DNA of 64,000 bases from Ruminococcus sp. AM22-13 (GCF_003471165.1 NZ_QRIL01000008.1:76975-140974), one strand, 5' to 3'; shown: positions 8,140 through 16,963, counted from the first letter of the stretch. Notes: generated from the sequence alone by a model not told the origin. Translations and numbers: made by a program.

Positions 8140-9750
8140 TTACTGTGCTAAAGTTGCATTTGCGAAGTTAAATGCTCCGTCCGGAGATACATATACGCCA
8201 GACAGATAAGATTTTGTAGAATAGATGATCTGGTCATTGCCAAGGAATAACCATGGGCATGCTTCCCATGCAATCTTCTGAGCATCACCATAGTATTTAG
8301 CCTGCTCTTCCTCGTTAGCTGTTGCAAGACCTTCGTCCATATCTTTATCAAAATCAGCGTCATTGAAGTATGCTGTGTTTGCACTTGTCGGAGGGCACAT
8401 TGTGCTGTAAAGCAGGGAACGTAAAGAACCATCCATTGTGAAGTCAGATGCAGACCAGTTTACATACCACATATTGATCTCAGCATCTTCTTTGTCAACA
8501 TAAATCTTGTCACTTACAGTTGCAGGCTCCATTGGCTGAACGTCAACTTCGATACCGATCTGAGCAAGCTGCTGGGAAATAAATGTCATACCTTTGATTT
8601 CCTGTGTTGTGTTATCGCCCCACAGAGTAAGTTTGAATCCGTCTTCGTATCCGGCTTCTTTCATAAGTTCTTTTGCTTTGTCTACATCATATGTGTAAGC
8701 TTCCTGTTCTTCATATCCACCGATGATAGATGGAACTACGGATGTAGCCGGTTTTCCGTATCCGGAATACATTAACTGGATGTATGCATCTTTGTCGATT
8801 GCATAGTTCATAGCCTGACGTACTTTTACATCAGAAAGCTGTTCCAGATCCATGTTCAGAGTTACATATCTCATGATGTTGGAGTCTGTTGTAAGGATGT
8901 TTACATCGTCTGTTCCTTTGATTGCTTCAATCTGGTCAGATGGTGTAGGATAGATGAAATCTGCTTCACCAGTCTGAAGCATAGCTGTACGTGCACCTGC
9001 TTCCGGAACTTCTTTGATTGTTACAGTGTCAACGCCCGGTTTGTCTCCCCAGTAATCATCATTACGCTCGAAGCTTGTGTGGTCGCCTTCTTCCCATTCT
9101 GTACATACATATGGACCGGTTCCGCATGGATGGTTCATGATATCATTGCCATACTCTTCAAGAGCTGCTGGGCTGATGATACAGAACTGTGTCATACGGT
9201 TGATAAATGGTGCCCATGCCTGTGTCAGTTTGATAACCAGTGTGTAATCATCCGGTGTTTCAATGCTGTCTACACGAGGTGTTTCAGATCCGTCTTCGTT
9301 AGTTACGATAAATGTTCTTCTCTGACGAAGGTTGTTGTCTTTGTTAACTACACGATCGTAGTTTGCTTTAACTGCTGCTGCATTGAAGTCTGTTCCGTCC
9401 TGGAATTTAACACCCTGACGAAGTTTGAAAGTATAAGTAAGAGAGTCATCGGAAACTTCCCATGATTCAGCAAGTTTGCCTGTTAATTCCTGGTTCTCAT
9501 CAAAAGAAACCAGTGTCTCGTATACACCACGTGTAGCGGAGATTGCGTTTGTATCCGGAATGTTTGCCGGGTCCATGGAGCTTACGCTTCCTTCGATTGC
9601 GATCACCAGATCATTGTCGGATGATTTGGAATCTTCATTTGTGGCTTTGAGAATATAGCCGTCATCATCTGCTGCAAATGCTGTAGCGGACATGGAAACT
9701 GTCATTACTCCTGCAAGAGCTGCTGCCATAACTTTTTTGTACATTTTCAT
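8140..9750 (-). CDS. dppA: Extracellular peptide-binding protein, DppA/OppA type (SBP family 5)
   Basis: A 536-residue solute-binding protein of family 5. An N-terminal signal peptide (MKMYKKVMAAALAGVM, then SMSATAFA before ADDD) is present. Family features include LVIAIEGSVSSMDPA, the LAESWEVSDDSLTYTFKLR motif near residue 95, and GTGPYVCTEW. Unusually for a Gram-positive SBP there is no lipobox cysteine: the signal ends in AFA-ADD, a signal peptidase I type site, so how it stays at the membrane is unclear. ATG 9750 follows AAGGAGAG at good spacing. First gene of the dppABCDF unit; its own strong promoter lies ~190 bases upstream. Substrate may be di/oligopeptide, but family 5 also includes nickel, glutathione and opine binders. 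Confidence 0.9.
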   Translation of the reverse strand: MKMYKKVMAAALAGVMTVSMSATAFAADDDGYILKATNEDSKSSDNDLVIAIEGSVSSMDPANIPDTNAISATRGVYETLVSFDENQELTGKLAESWEVSDDSLTYTFKLRQGVKFQDGTDFNAAAVKANYDRVVNKDNNLRQRRTFIVTNEDGSETPRVDSIETPDDYTLVIKLTQAWAPFINRMTQFCIISPAALEEYGNDIMNHPCGTGPYVCTEWEEGDHTSFERNDDYWGDKPGVDTVTIKEVPEAGARTAMLQTGEADFIYPTPSDQIEAIKGTDDVNILTTDSNIMRYVTLNMDLEQLSDVKVRQAMNYAIDKDAYIQLMYSGYGKPATSVVPSIIGGYEEQEAYTYDVDKAKELMKEAGYEDGFKLTLWGDNTTQEIKGMTFISQQLAQIGIEVDVQPMEPATVSDKIYVDKEDAEINMWYVNWSASDFTMDGSLRSLLYSTMCPPTSANTAYFNDADFDKDMDEGLATANEEEQAKYYGDAQKIAWEACPWLFLGNDQIIYSTKSYLSGVYVSPDGAFNFANATLAQ

Positions 9751-9934
9751 AGTTTTCTCTCCTTTTCTTTCTGTACATTGTTACTTAGTTACAATCACGA
9801 AGTTAATTTGGGGTACAAAAAAAGTGTTTTTATATTTTTGCATCTTTGCAATGTATAAAAATCGTGCAGCAATCCATTTACTTACATGCGCCTTTGCATC
9901 TTCATAAAAACACTTTGTTGTTTAACTTGACTCC

Positions 9935-9963
9935 AGTATAGCAATCTGTTGTCGTATTGTCAA
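9935..9963 (-). promoter_or_regulatory. Sigma-A promoter of the dpp operon
   Basis: Reading the minus strand, TTGACA (9958-9963) and TATACT (9935-9940) are separated by exactly 17 bases. The leader to the dppA start is roughly 180 bases. Confidence 0.8.
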
Positions 9964-10076
9964 TTATTTTGTCGTATTTTATATTATTTTGGTGGTATTA
10001 TACCAATATTTGACAATGAAATTGGTATAAATCACTATGAATTAAGGATTATTTATTCTTGTTTGGTATTATTTGG
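9949..10076. promoter_or_regulatory. Operator-like repeats upstream of dppA
   Basis: TTGTCGTATT occurs at 9949-9958 and again at 9969-9978, a 20-base period flanking and overlapping the -35 box. Further upstream TGGTATTATACCA (9993-10005) is a perfect 13-base palindrome, and its half word TTGGTAT recurs at 10022-10028 and 10063-10069. Both sets look like binding sites, one at the core promoter and one upstream; the regulators are unknown, with the DeoR protein downstream a candidate. Confidence 0.55.
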
Positions 10077-10082
10077 CTATTA

Positions 10083-10943
10083 TCAGATCTGTTTCTTCAC
10101 ATGAACCTGTAGCTGATTGTACGGAATTTCAATTCCGTTTGCATCGAATGCTTCTTTGATCAGTTCATTAAGCCGCCACCTGGCAGGCCAGTATTTCTCC
10201 GTAGCCACCCACACACGCAGGCCCATGACCACTGCGCTCTCTCCAAGCTCATCTACAAACACCACCATTCCCTGGTCGTCTTTCGTATCTTCATCATTAT
10301 GAAGGATTTCTTCCAGGATTGCTTTTACTTTCTTAATGTCTGAATCATAAGAAATTCCTACTTTGATCTCCAGCTTACGAAGATCTCTGGCAGTTACGTT
10401 TGTAATAATGCTGCCGGACAGCGTTCCATTTGGAATTACAATGTGTTTGTTATCTATGGAAATCAGAGTTGTATAACAGATTTCTATTTTGTATACAGTT
10501 CCTTCACACTCATTCTGCTGTGCGATAATGATATAATCTCCAACCTGAAATGGTTTGAAGATCAGAAGCATGATCCCGCCTGCGATATTTGCAAGACCGC
10601 CCTGCAATGCAAGACCTACCGTTACACCTGCAGTACCAAGCAGTGCCGCAATAGAGGATTCCTTTACACCAAAATGAGTGGCAATGCTAAATACCAGCAA
10701 AATATAAAGTACAATTCTCAACAGCGACCCTGTAAACTGGATCACACCTTTGTCTACAGACGCACGCTCCATGGACTTCTTTATGAAAGAAACAAACCAC
10801 TGGATCACTTTGCGCCCGCCCACAAATACCAGCAATGCCATTACTACTTTCAGCCCCAGTTTCGTCAAATCCGGAAGATAGTCTGAAAAATACTGTTTAT
10901 AGCTGTAATATAAACTTTTTGCCTCCTGAATTTCCTGTTCCAA
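10083..10943 (-). CDS. mscS: Small-conductance mechanosensitive channel, MscS family
   Basis: A 286-residue MscS-type channel that releases solutes on hypo-osmotic shock. There are three membrane helices (residues ~25-50, ~70-90, ~95-130); the pore helix is glycine/alanine rich (AALLGTAGVTVGLALQGGLANIAGG), followed by the beta domain opening FKPFQVGDYI and the mixed C-terminal domain ending in WPARWRLNELIKEAF. The reading frame begins with TTG at 10943, behind AGGTG at 7 bases; the next Met is residue ~35 inside helix 1, so the TTG start is preferred. Monocistronic, with its own promoter at 11122-11150. Confidence 0.9.
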   Translation of the reverse strand: MEQEIQEAKSLYYSYKQYFSDYLPDLTKLGLKVVMALLVFVGGRKVIQWFVSFIKKSMERASVDKGVIQFTGSLLRIVLYILLVFSIATHFGVKESSIAALLGTAGVTVGLALQGGLANIAGGIMLLIFKPFQVGDYIIIAQQNECEGTVYKIEICYTTLISIDNKHIVIPNGTLSGSIITNVTARDLRKLEIKVGISYDSDIKKVKAILEEILHNDEDTKDDQGMVVFVDELGESAVVMGLRVWVATEKYWPARWRLNELIKEAFDANGIEIPYNQLQVHVKKQI

Positions 10944-11195
10944 TATTTTTCACCTGCTCTCTTATATTTTTTATATTTCTGTCATGTATTATTTTTTGCC
11001 CTTCTTTCACTTAACAGACATCTTTTCATATGATATCAGGGTTAAAAGACATCTTTCCCCTGACTTGATATCTACGAATTACTTCACTGCTTTGCAGCCC
11101 CCGAAATTCTTATATAAGAGTAGCATAACATACCTCATTCTCTGTAACAATCAATTTTATCCGCCTATAGCAATGTCATAATCCGGACAAAAAAG
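10944..11195 (-). promoter_or_regulatory. Upstream region and promoter of mscS
   Basis: No gene is visible here. On the minus strand TTGTTA (11145-11150) and TATGCT (11122-11127) are spaced 17 bases and probably serve mscS through a ~180-base leader. A CTATAGCAAT word at 11167-11176 resembles the end of repeat family C. Confidence 0.5.
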
Positions 11196-11218
11196 AAAGC
11201 GGACAATATATCCGCTTT
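11190..11218 (-). terminator. Rho-independent terminator after the DUF1294 gene
   Basis: An 8-base-pair stem (AAAGCGGA at 11196-11203 with TCCGCTTT at 11211-11218), followed on the minus strand by a CTTTTTT tract. It ends the HPr-like/DUF1294 transcript. Confidence 0.8.
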
Positions 11219-11225
11219 ACTGACA

Positions 11226-11288
11226 CAGGATTTCACGCTCTGATGAGCTAAAATCAATATGCATTATTTATGAGGATTGCTATAAGTG
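11226..11288 (-). repeat. Repeat family C, copy 1 (3' end element)
   Basis: CAGGATTTCACGCTCTGATGA ... ATTGCTATAAGT (first and last words shortened) matches the segment at 33081-33140. The copy covers the stop codon region of the DUF1294 gene. Confidence 0.65.
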
Positions 11289-11579
11289 CAGAATAATCCC
11301 CTTATTTCCCGAAAACAAAAAATAAATAATAAGTTGAATAATCAGTATTACCGGAACTCCTATCTTAAATTTCGGCTTTCTTGTTTTATGATGAAATACC
11401 TTCATACCGGCCAGAGCTCCCACCGATCCTCCGATCACCGCCAGAAATATCAGCTGCGCTTCCGGTATGCGCCACTGTCCGGCTTTTGCCTTGCTTTTAT
11501 CCAAGCCATAGATAAAAAATGTAACTACATTAATGATAATCACATAAATATATAGAAGATTTGTAGATGTCATCTGCAC
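11280..11579 (-). CDS. DUF1294 small membrane protein
   Basis: A 99-residue protein with an N-terminal helix (LLYIYVIIINVVTFFIYGLD), the family motif DKSKAKAGQWRIPE, a glycine-rich second helix (LIFLAVIGGSVGALAGM), the HHKTRKPKFKIGVPVI motif and a third helix. This is the DUF1294 membrane family, of unknown function. The chosen start is GTG 11579, with AAAGGA 8 bases before it; ATG 11573 is the alternative. It follows the HPr-like gene by 22 bases, so they are probably cotranscribed. Repeat C overlaps its last codons. Confidence 0.8.
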   Translation of the reverse strand: MQMTSTNLLYIYVIIINVVTFFIYGLDKSKAKAGQWRIPEAQLIFLAVIGGSVGALAGMKVFHHKTRKPKFKIGVPVILIIQLIIYFLFSGNKGIILHL

Positions 11580-11601
11580 CTGCGGATTCCTTTCTTTAAT
11601 C

Positions 11602-11835
11602 TTAACATGCCAGACCTGCGATCACTGATTCAAAATCCTCATCATAGCCATCATATTTAAGTTCCAGAGGTTCTTCCACACCAAGGCTTAATACTCCGAG
11701 AATAGATTTGGCATCAATAAAAATTTTTCCTTTAGATACAATGTCAATATCAAATGGACATCTGACTGCCGCACAGACCAGTTTTTTTGCCGCCTCTACG
11801 TCATTAATCTTAATTGTCTTATTTGCTGTTGTCAT
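11602..11835 (-). CDS. HPr-like protein lacking the active-site histidine
   Basis: A 77-residue HPr-fold protein. The regulatory-serine region is conserved (KSILGVLSLG, Ser44, equivalent to Ser46 of HPr), but the GIHARPA motif that carries the phosphorylated His15 is absent: the aligned part reads NDVEAAKKLV, and the protein contains no histidine at all. It therefore cannot relay phosphate from PEP in the PTS. By analogy with Crh of Bacillus, which keeps only the Ser site, it may act with HPr kinase and CcpA as a catabolite regulator; that is inference. ATG follows AAAGGGAG. A promoter with TTGTAT-17-TATAAT lies ~110 bases upstream. Confidence 0.82.
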   Translation of the reverse strand: MTTANKTIKINDVEAAKKLVCAAVRCPFDIDIVSKGKIFIDAKSILGVLSLGVEEPLELKYDGYDEDFESVIAGLAC

Positions 11836-11867
11836 ATTCGGTAATCTCCCTTTCCTTTTGGTCTTCG

Positions 11868-11913
11868 ATTACTGTTCACTTCGTTCTCAGTAACGGTCTT
11901 CGTCCTATTGTCA
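11868..11913. repeat. Partial copy of repeat family A
   Basis: ATTACTGTTCACTTCG and TTCTCAGTAAC match the terminal ~27 bases of the 142-145 bp elements at 12997 and 38630. It forms its own small inverted repeat in the leader of the HPr-like gene. Confidence 0.6.
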
Positions 11914-11945
11914 GGACTTTTATATTGATTTTTTGACCCAGTCGT

Positions 11946-11974
11946 ATTATACTGATTCACACATTGATATACAA
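11946..11974 (-). promoter_or_regulatory. Promoter of the HPr-like gene
   Basis: On the minus strand TTGTAT (11969-11974) and TATAAT (11946-11951) are 17 bases apart. It is back to back with the upstream region of the divergent LysR gene, so the LysR protein could also act here. Confidence 0.7.
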
Positions 11975-12033
11975 ACGTTATTTTTCTATATCAGATATTC
12001 TATTTTTATATAGCATAAGGAGCCGACTGTATT

Positions 12034-12927
12034 ATGATTCTTGATTATTATCGTATTTTTTATTATGTAGCTCAGTACAAGAGCTTTTCCAAAGCAGCCG
12101 ACGTTATGGGAAATAATCAGCCCAACATCACCCGCTGTATGAATATCCTTGAGAACGACCTGGGATGCAAACTTTTTATCCGTTCTAATCGTGGAGTACA
12201 GCTGACAATTGAGGGCGAGCGTCTTTTTGAACACGTTTCTATTGCAATAGAACAGCTTGTATCCGGTGAAAATGAACTTCTCAAGGACAAAGGGCTGGAG
12301 AGTGGACTTGTCAATATCGGAGCCAGCGAAATCGCACTGCGCCTGTTTCTGCTGAATGAACTGGAAGTTTTTCACCATCATTATCCACATGTGAAGCTTA
12401 GAATTTCCAATCATTCCACACCGCAGGCAGTCCAGGCTCTGGAAAACGGACTGGTAGACTTTGCAGTAGTCACTACTCCTGTTGCGCTGAAGAAGCCTCT
12501 CCAGAGAGTTCCTCTGTATTCTTTCCGGGAGATTCTTATCGGCGGAGAGGAATATGCAGAAATTGCCTCCAGAAAACACCGTCTGCAGGACTTGCAGGAT
12601 ATCCCCCTGATTGGAATCGCACCGGGCACCAGTACAAGGGAATTATATACGCAGTACTTCATGCGCCATAATCTTCCCTTCTCGCCGGATATGGAAGTGG
12701 CAACAACAGACCAGATTTTTCCTATGGTACAGCATAACCTGGGAATCGGATTCTTTCCGGAAGAACTTGCCGCTGAGCATATCGCGAGGGGCAAAATCGT
12801 GCAGATTCCTATTGAGGAACCTCTTCCGGAGCGAAAAATCTGTCTGATCCGCAACGTAAAAAGACCACAGAGCATCGCTGCCCGCAGTCTTGAAGAACAT
12901 CTCACCTCACATCGTGAGACAGAATAA
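12034..12927 (+). CDS. LysR-family transcriptional regulator
   Basis: A 297-residue LysR regulator. The winged HTH is residues ~5-62 (IFYYVAQYKSFSKAADVMG, NNQPNITRCMNILENDLGCKLF), followed by a substrate-binding effector domain with two Rossmann-like halves (residues ~90-290). ATG 12034 follows AAGGAG at 11 bases. It is divergent from the HPr-like gene with ~200 bases between them, the usual geometry for LysR control of a neighbour, though the effector cannot be deduced. A strong terminator follows immediately. Confidence 0.9.
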   Translation: MILDYYRIFYYVAQYKSFSKAADVMGNNQPNITRCMNILENDLGCKLFIRSNRGVQLTIEGERLFEHVSIAIEQLVSGENELLKDKGLESGLVNIGASEIALRLFLLNELEVFHHHYPHVKLRISNHSTPQAVQALENGLVDFAVVTTPVALKKPLQRVPLYSFREILIGGEEYAEIASRKHRLQDLQDIPLIGIAPGTSTRELYTQYFMRHNLPFSPDMEVATTDQIFPMVQHNLGIGFFPEELAAEHIARGKIVQIPIEEPLPERKICLIRNVKRPQSIAARSLEEHLTSHRETE

Positions 12928-12984
12928 ACAGGGATTGTGCCAGCAGATTTTTTATATCTGCTGTGCACAATCCCTGTTTTTTCT
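12928..12984 (+). terminator. Terminator of the LysR gene
   Basis: CAGGGATTGTGC pairs with GCACAATCCCTG with an inner CAGCAGAT/ATCTGCTG stem, followed by TTTTTTCTC on the plus strand. Very stable. Confidence 0.9.
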
Positions 12985-12996
12985 CAGTATTATTTA

Positions 12997-13141
12997 GTTA
13001 CTATTCACTGGCAATGTCCCGCGAGGTGTTTTTTGTGAGCGAAGGTCACAGAAAACCCGAGACATACGGCGCGAATTTATGCGAATAGCATAAATTCTGT
13101 GCATCGCGAAGCGTGTTACTGAGAACGCAGTGAACAGTAAC
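12997..13141. repeat. Repeat family A, full copy 1 (about 145 bp, palindromic)
   Basis: The segment starts GTTACTATTCAC and ends GTGAACAGTAAC, and it is the reverse complement of the segment at 38630-38771 along nearly its whole length (shared internal words CCGCGAGGTGTTTT, CCCGAGACATACGGCGC, GCATCGCGAAGCGTGTTAC). It sits between convergent genes and touches the tex stop codon. No coding potential; a MITE-like or REP-like element. Confidence 0.8.
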
Positions 13142-13142
13142 A

Positions 13143-15302
13143 TTATTTATTTAATCCCTTCATAGATAAGCTGATACGTTTCTTCTTCATATCAACCCCG
13201 ATAACTCGTACATCTACGATATCTCCTACACTTACTGCTTCGAGAGGATGTTTGATAAATCTCTCTGTCATCTCAGAAATGTGTACCAGACCGTCCTGAT
13301 GAACTCCGATATCTACGAATGCACCAAAATCAATAACATTACGGACTGTTCCTTTGAGAACCATTCCTTCTTTTAAGTCTTTCATCTCCAGTACATCGGA
13401 GCGAAGGATCGGCTTCGGCATATCATCACGCGGGTCACGTGCCGGTTTTTCCAGTTCTTTCACGATGTCACGAAGTGTGATCTCACCGATTCCCAGTTCA
13501 TTTGCCATCTTTTTGTAATCTCTTACCTGCAGGGAAAGTCCAAGCAGATTTCCTGCCACAACATCATTTGGTTTATATCCAAGTTTCTTAAGAAGTGCCG
13601 CTGCTGCTTCATAACTCTCAGGATGTACACTTGTCGCATCCAGTGGATTCTTTCCACCGGAAATACGCATGAAACCTGCGCACTGTTCAAATGCTTTCGG
13701 TCCTAATTTTGCAACTTTGAGAAGTTCTTTTCTGTCTGTAAACTGTCCGTTCTCTTCTCTGTAAGCTACGATATTCTTGGCGATTGCTTTGCTGATACCG
13801 GAAATATACTCTAACAGAGATGCCGATGCCGTGTTTAAATCAACACCGACTTTATTTACGCTGTCTTCTACGACACCGCTTAATGCTTCATCCAGTTTCT
13901 TCTGATTCATATCATGCTGATACTGACCTACACCGATAGATTTCGGATCGATTTTTACAAGTTCAGCAAGCGGATCCTGCACACGTCTTGCGATAGAAGC
14001 CGCACTTCTCTGTCCTACATCAAAGTTCGGGAATTCTTCTGTAGCAAGTTTACTTGCAGAGTAAACAGATGCACCTGCTTCATTTGTAATCACGTACTGT
14101 ACCTTCTTCTCCGGAATTTCTTTGAGCATATCTACGATTACCTGCTCAGATTCACGACACGCAGTACCATTTCCTACTGAAATAAGAGAAACGCCGTATT
14201 TCTCGATCATTCCCTCTACTGTATCCTTGGCAGCACGGATTTTCTTCTCTGTTGTCGGTGCTGTCGGATAAACAACTGTAGTGTCCAGAACTTTGCCTGT
14301 TGCATCTACAACAGCCAGCTTACATCCTGTACGGAACGCAGGGTCCCATCCAAGTACGACCTTTCCGGCGATTGGAGGCTGCATCAGAAGCTGTTCCAGG
14401 TTCTTGCCAAATACATGGATTGCACCGTCTTCTGCCTTATCCGTGAGGTCGCTGCGGATTTCTCTTTCGATTGCAGGTCCGATAAGACGCTTGTAGCTAT
14501 CCTCTACTACAGTTTTCAGGATTGATGTTGTATTTGGGTTGTCTTTTATAATGATTCTCTTGTTCAGGTAACGGAGAATATCTTCTTCCGGAGCATTTAC
14601 CTTTACAGTGATAAATTTCTCCTTTTCTCCGCGGTTTAATGCTAGGATACGATGTCCTGCCAGTTTCTTGATTGGCTCTTCGAATTCATAATACATCTCG
14701 TATACTGACTGTGCATCTGCATCCTTTGCTGTAGAAGAAATGCTTCCGTTCTTTGTGGTCAGGTTACGGATATAGATACGATAATCCGCTTCGTCAGAAA
14801 TACGCTCTGCAATGATATCTTTCGCTCCGTTTAATGCCTCAGTTACATTCTTAACGCCTTTTTCTTCAGAAATATATGCTTTGGCTTCCTCTTCTACCGG
14901 TTTATCTGTCATCTGCAGAAGGATAATATCTGCCAATGGCTCCAGACCTTTTTCCTTTGCGATTGTCGCACGTGTACGGCGTTTCGGGCGGTATGGTCTG
15001 TATAAGTCCTCTACTACTACCAGTGTCTGTGCATCCAGGATCTGTTTCTTCAGTTCTTCTGTCAGTTTGCCCTGATCTTCAATACTCTTTAATACCTGAT
15101 TCTTCTTATCTTCCAGGTTTCTTAAATAAGTGAGTCTCTCTGAAAGAGTACGAAGCTGCTCATCATTAAGAGAACCTGTTGCTTCTTTTCTGTATCGGGA
15201 AATAAATGGGATGGTGTTGCCCTCGTCAATTAATTTGACTGCGGCTTCTACCTGCCATTTCTCCACTTTCAGTTCCTGTGTAATTGCCTGAATAATATCC
15301 AT
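13143..15302 (-). CDS. tex: Tex family RNA-binding protein with S1 domain
   Basis: A 719-residue Tex-family protein, a nucleic-acid-binding factor implicated in transcription and stress tolerance. The Tex N-terminal domain includes IPFISRYRKEATGSLND; the YqgF/RNase H-like core has VLGWDPAFRTGCKLAVVD near residue 320; helix-hairpin-helix motifs follow (VDLNTASASLLEYISGI); the C-terminal S1 domain (residues ~640-715) reads EGMVLKGTVRNVIDFGAFVD. Length is normal. Preceded by AGAGGAG. Monocistronic. Confidence 0.95.
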   Translation of the reverse strand: MDIIQAITQELKVEKWQVEAAVKLIDEGNTIPFISRYRKEATGSLNDEQLRTLSERLTYLRNLEDKKNQVLKSIEDQGKLTEELKKQILDAQTLVVVEDLYRPYRPKRRTRATIAKEKGLEPLADIILLQMTDKPVEEEAKAYISEEKGVKNVTEALNGAKDIIAERISDEADYRIYIRNLTTKNGSISSTAKDADAQSVYEMYYEFEEPIKKLAGHRILALNRGEKEKFITVKVNAPEEDILRYLNKRIIIKDNPNTTSILKTVVEDSYKRLIGPAIEREIRSDLTDKAEDGAIHVFGKNLEQLLMQPPIAGKVVLGWDPAFRTGCKLAVVDATGKVLDTTVVYPTAPTTEKKIRAAKDTVEGMIEKYGVSLISVGNGTACRESEQVIVDMLKEIPEKKVQYVITNEAGASVYSASKLATEEFPNFDVGQRSAASIARRVQDPLAELVKIDPKSIGVGQYQHDMNQKKLDEALSGVVEDSVNKVGVDLNTASASLLEYISGISKAIAKNIVAYREENGQFTDRKELLKVAKLGPKAFEQCAGFMRISGGKNPLDATSVHPESYEAAAALLKKLGYKPNDVVAGNLLGLSLQVRDYKKMANELGIGEITLRDIVKELEKPARDPRDDMPKPILRSDVLEMKDLKEGMVLKGTVRNVIDFGAFVDIGVHQDGLVHISEMTERFIKHPLEAVSVGDIVDVRVIGVDMKKKRISLSMKGLNK

Positions 15303-15496
15303 TAATTTTTTATCTCCTCTTGTTGCTTTTCAGAATGCAGATGCGTGTAATCGACCCTTACATCCACATTGTTTTTCTTCCATAGCATAAAAAACGCTCT
15401 TGTGATAGGGTATCAATCTGGCGGTAATTTGTCAAGTGCGGGATTTTGGCATACATATGTCAAAATCCCACAGAATAACAGCGTATAAAAAGTAAA
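15303..15496. other. Intergenic region upstream of tex
   Basis: About 190 bases; nothing beyond probable promoter sequence for tex and short AT-rich tracts was recognised. Confidence 0.4.
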
Positions 15497-16777
15497 TTAC
15501 CCAAAATATTCATTAAGCTGTGCAATAAATTCTTCCGGCACTTTCCGTTCAAACGGAAAGCTTTCAATATTTCCCAGTCTGTCTGCAATATAACCGAGCA
15601 AAACTGCACTTCTCTCCAGTGACCAGTCTGACAGCAGTGCAATGGTATCGTGACGGGTATGCATGCCAAACCCATCTCTGTTCAGAGTCATGGCAGGAAT
15701 GCCTTTCCATGCAAAAGTATTGGAATCACTTCCCCATATCTGGTTCTTCGTTGACATTCCGATACCGATTTCATGAGCCATATATGTGAGTATACTGCAG
15801 ACAGATGCATCACCGGTGACACCTGCCACAGTTCCGCCTACAAGCTGTCCGGCAAGATCTACATTCATGTTAAAACGATGTGCCGAAAGTTCATTTTCAT
15901 GAATTTTGATATAATTCTGACTTCCCAGCAGACCTTTCTCTTCTGCGCCAAACCATACGAATTCCATTGTTCTGCGTGGTCTGTGTTCTTTGAAATATCT
16001 GCAAAGCTCCATGATGATCGCGGCACCGGACATATTATCGTAAGCACCAGGTCCCTCTGGTACGGAATCATAGTGTGCAGTAAGAGTCAGGATCTCCTCT
16101 GCTTTATCTGTTCCTTTGATTCGTGCCACTACATTTCGGGATGTACGTGCCACTGTCTCCTGTTCTACAGACAGGCAGGCCCTAGCCGCCCCTCTTGTCA
16201 CTAATTCGACAGCATCTTTATAATGAATGCTTACACCCGGAATTCTATTGTCATAATTTGCCGCTTCTTTCCCGGCTGCTTTTTTCTCTTCACCTGGCAG
16301 ATTCTTCGGTAAGCTGTATGCACGCGGTGTCAAATCTACGCCCTCGTCCAATGGGGAACCGACAATACTTATAAAACCGGCTACACCTGCTTTCACCAGT
16401 TTCTGGTACAGTTCCTTTCTTACCGGGTCATTTACCATAACAATTTTCCCTCTGGCATTTGCGAGGCTGATCTCATCAGCATTCTCCACATACAAAAAAG
16501 ATGCATTCCGTCCATTCTCATCTGTATTGGCACATCTTCCATATCCGGTTACGATGTATTCTTTTGCATATGGTTCCGTTATCGTAAGCTTCGCCTTTTT
16601 TACCTGAAAAGTTTCAAAACAAAACTCTTCCAGATGATTCTCCACACCAAAACTATTCAATGTTTCCTGAATAATCGTTGCTGCTTTTTCCTCTCCTACA
16701 CTTCCTGCCTCTCTGATATAATCAAACTCCGCCAGAAACTCCATCTGACGTTTTCCACTGATTTCATTTGTGTTCAT
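15497..16777 (-). CDS. M28-family zinc metallopeptidase
   Basis: A 426-residue aminopeptidase-like protein. The M28 metal-binding motif LTAHYDSVPEGPGAYDN gives His and Asp ligands, EFVWFGAEEKGLLGS gives the catalytic Glu pair, and GFGMHTRHDT gives the last His; a PA (protease-associated) insertion precedes (GKIVMVNDPVRKEL, VAGFISIVGS). No signal peptide, so it is probably cytoplasmic, trimming peptides. I chose ATG 16777; the frame extends to a TTG at 16798. Not in an operon. Confidence 0.88.
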   Translation of the reverse strand: MNTNEISGKRQMEFLAEFDYIREAGSVGEEKAATIIQETLNSFGVENHLEEFCFETFQVKKAKLTITEPYAKEYIVTGYGRCANTDENGRNASFLYVENADEISLANARGKIVMVNDPVRKELYQKLVKAGVAGFISIVGSPLDEGVDLTPRAYSLPKNLPGEEKKAAGKEAANYDNRIPGVSIHYKDAVELVTRGAARACLSVEQETVARTSRNVVARIKGTDKAEEILTLTAHYDSVPEGPGAYDNMSGAAIIMELCRYFKEHRPRRTMEFVWFGAEEKGLLGSQNYIKIHENELSAHRFNMNVDLAGQLVGGTVAGVTGDASVCSILTYMAHEIGIGMSTKNQIWGSDSNTFAWKGIPAMTLNRDGFGMHTRHDTIALLSDWSLERSAVLLGYIADRLGNIESFPFERKVPEEFIAQLNEYFG

Positions 16778-16902
16778 AATTGTAAAAACCTTTCTCAAAT
16801 ATATTTATACTACCAGCAATTATTCCTATTATACCATTTACGTATAAGTTTTTTCCACCATTATAAATGAGAAAATTCAGTAAAACCAAATTAATAAAAA
16901 TA

Positions 16903-16951
16903 AAAAAAGACCTTTATCAACATTTTTACATTGTGCCAGTTAAAGGTCTTT
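16903..16951 (-). terminator. Terminator after the DUF975 gene
   Basis: AAAGACCTTTA and TAAAGGTCTTT form an 11-bp stem; on the minus strand it is followed by a T-rich tract (TTTTTTTATTTTTATT). Confidence 0.85.
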
Positions 16952-16963
16952 CATATTATGATT

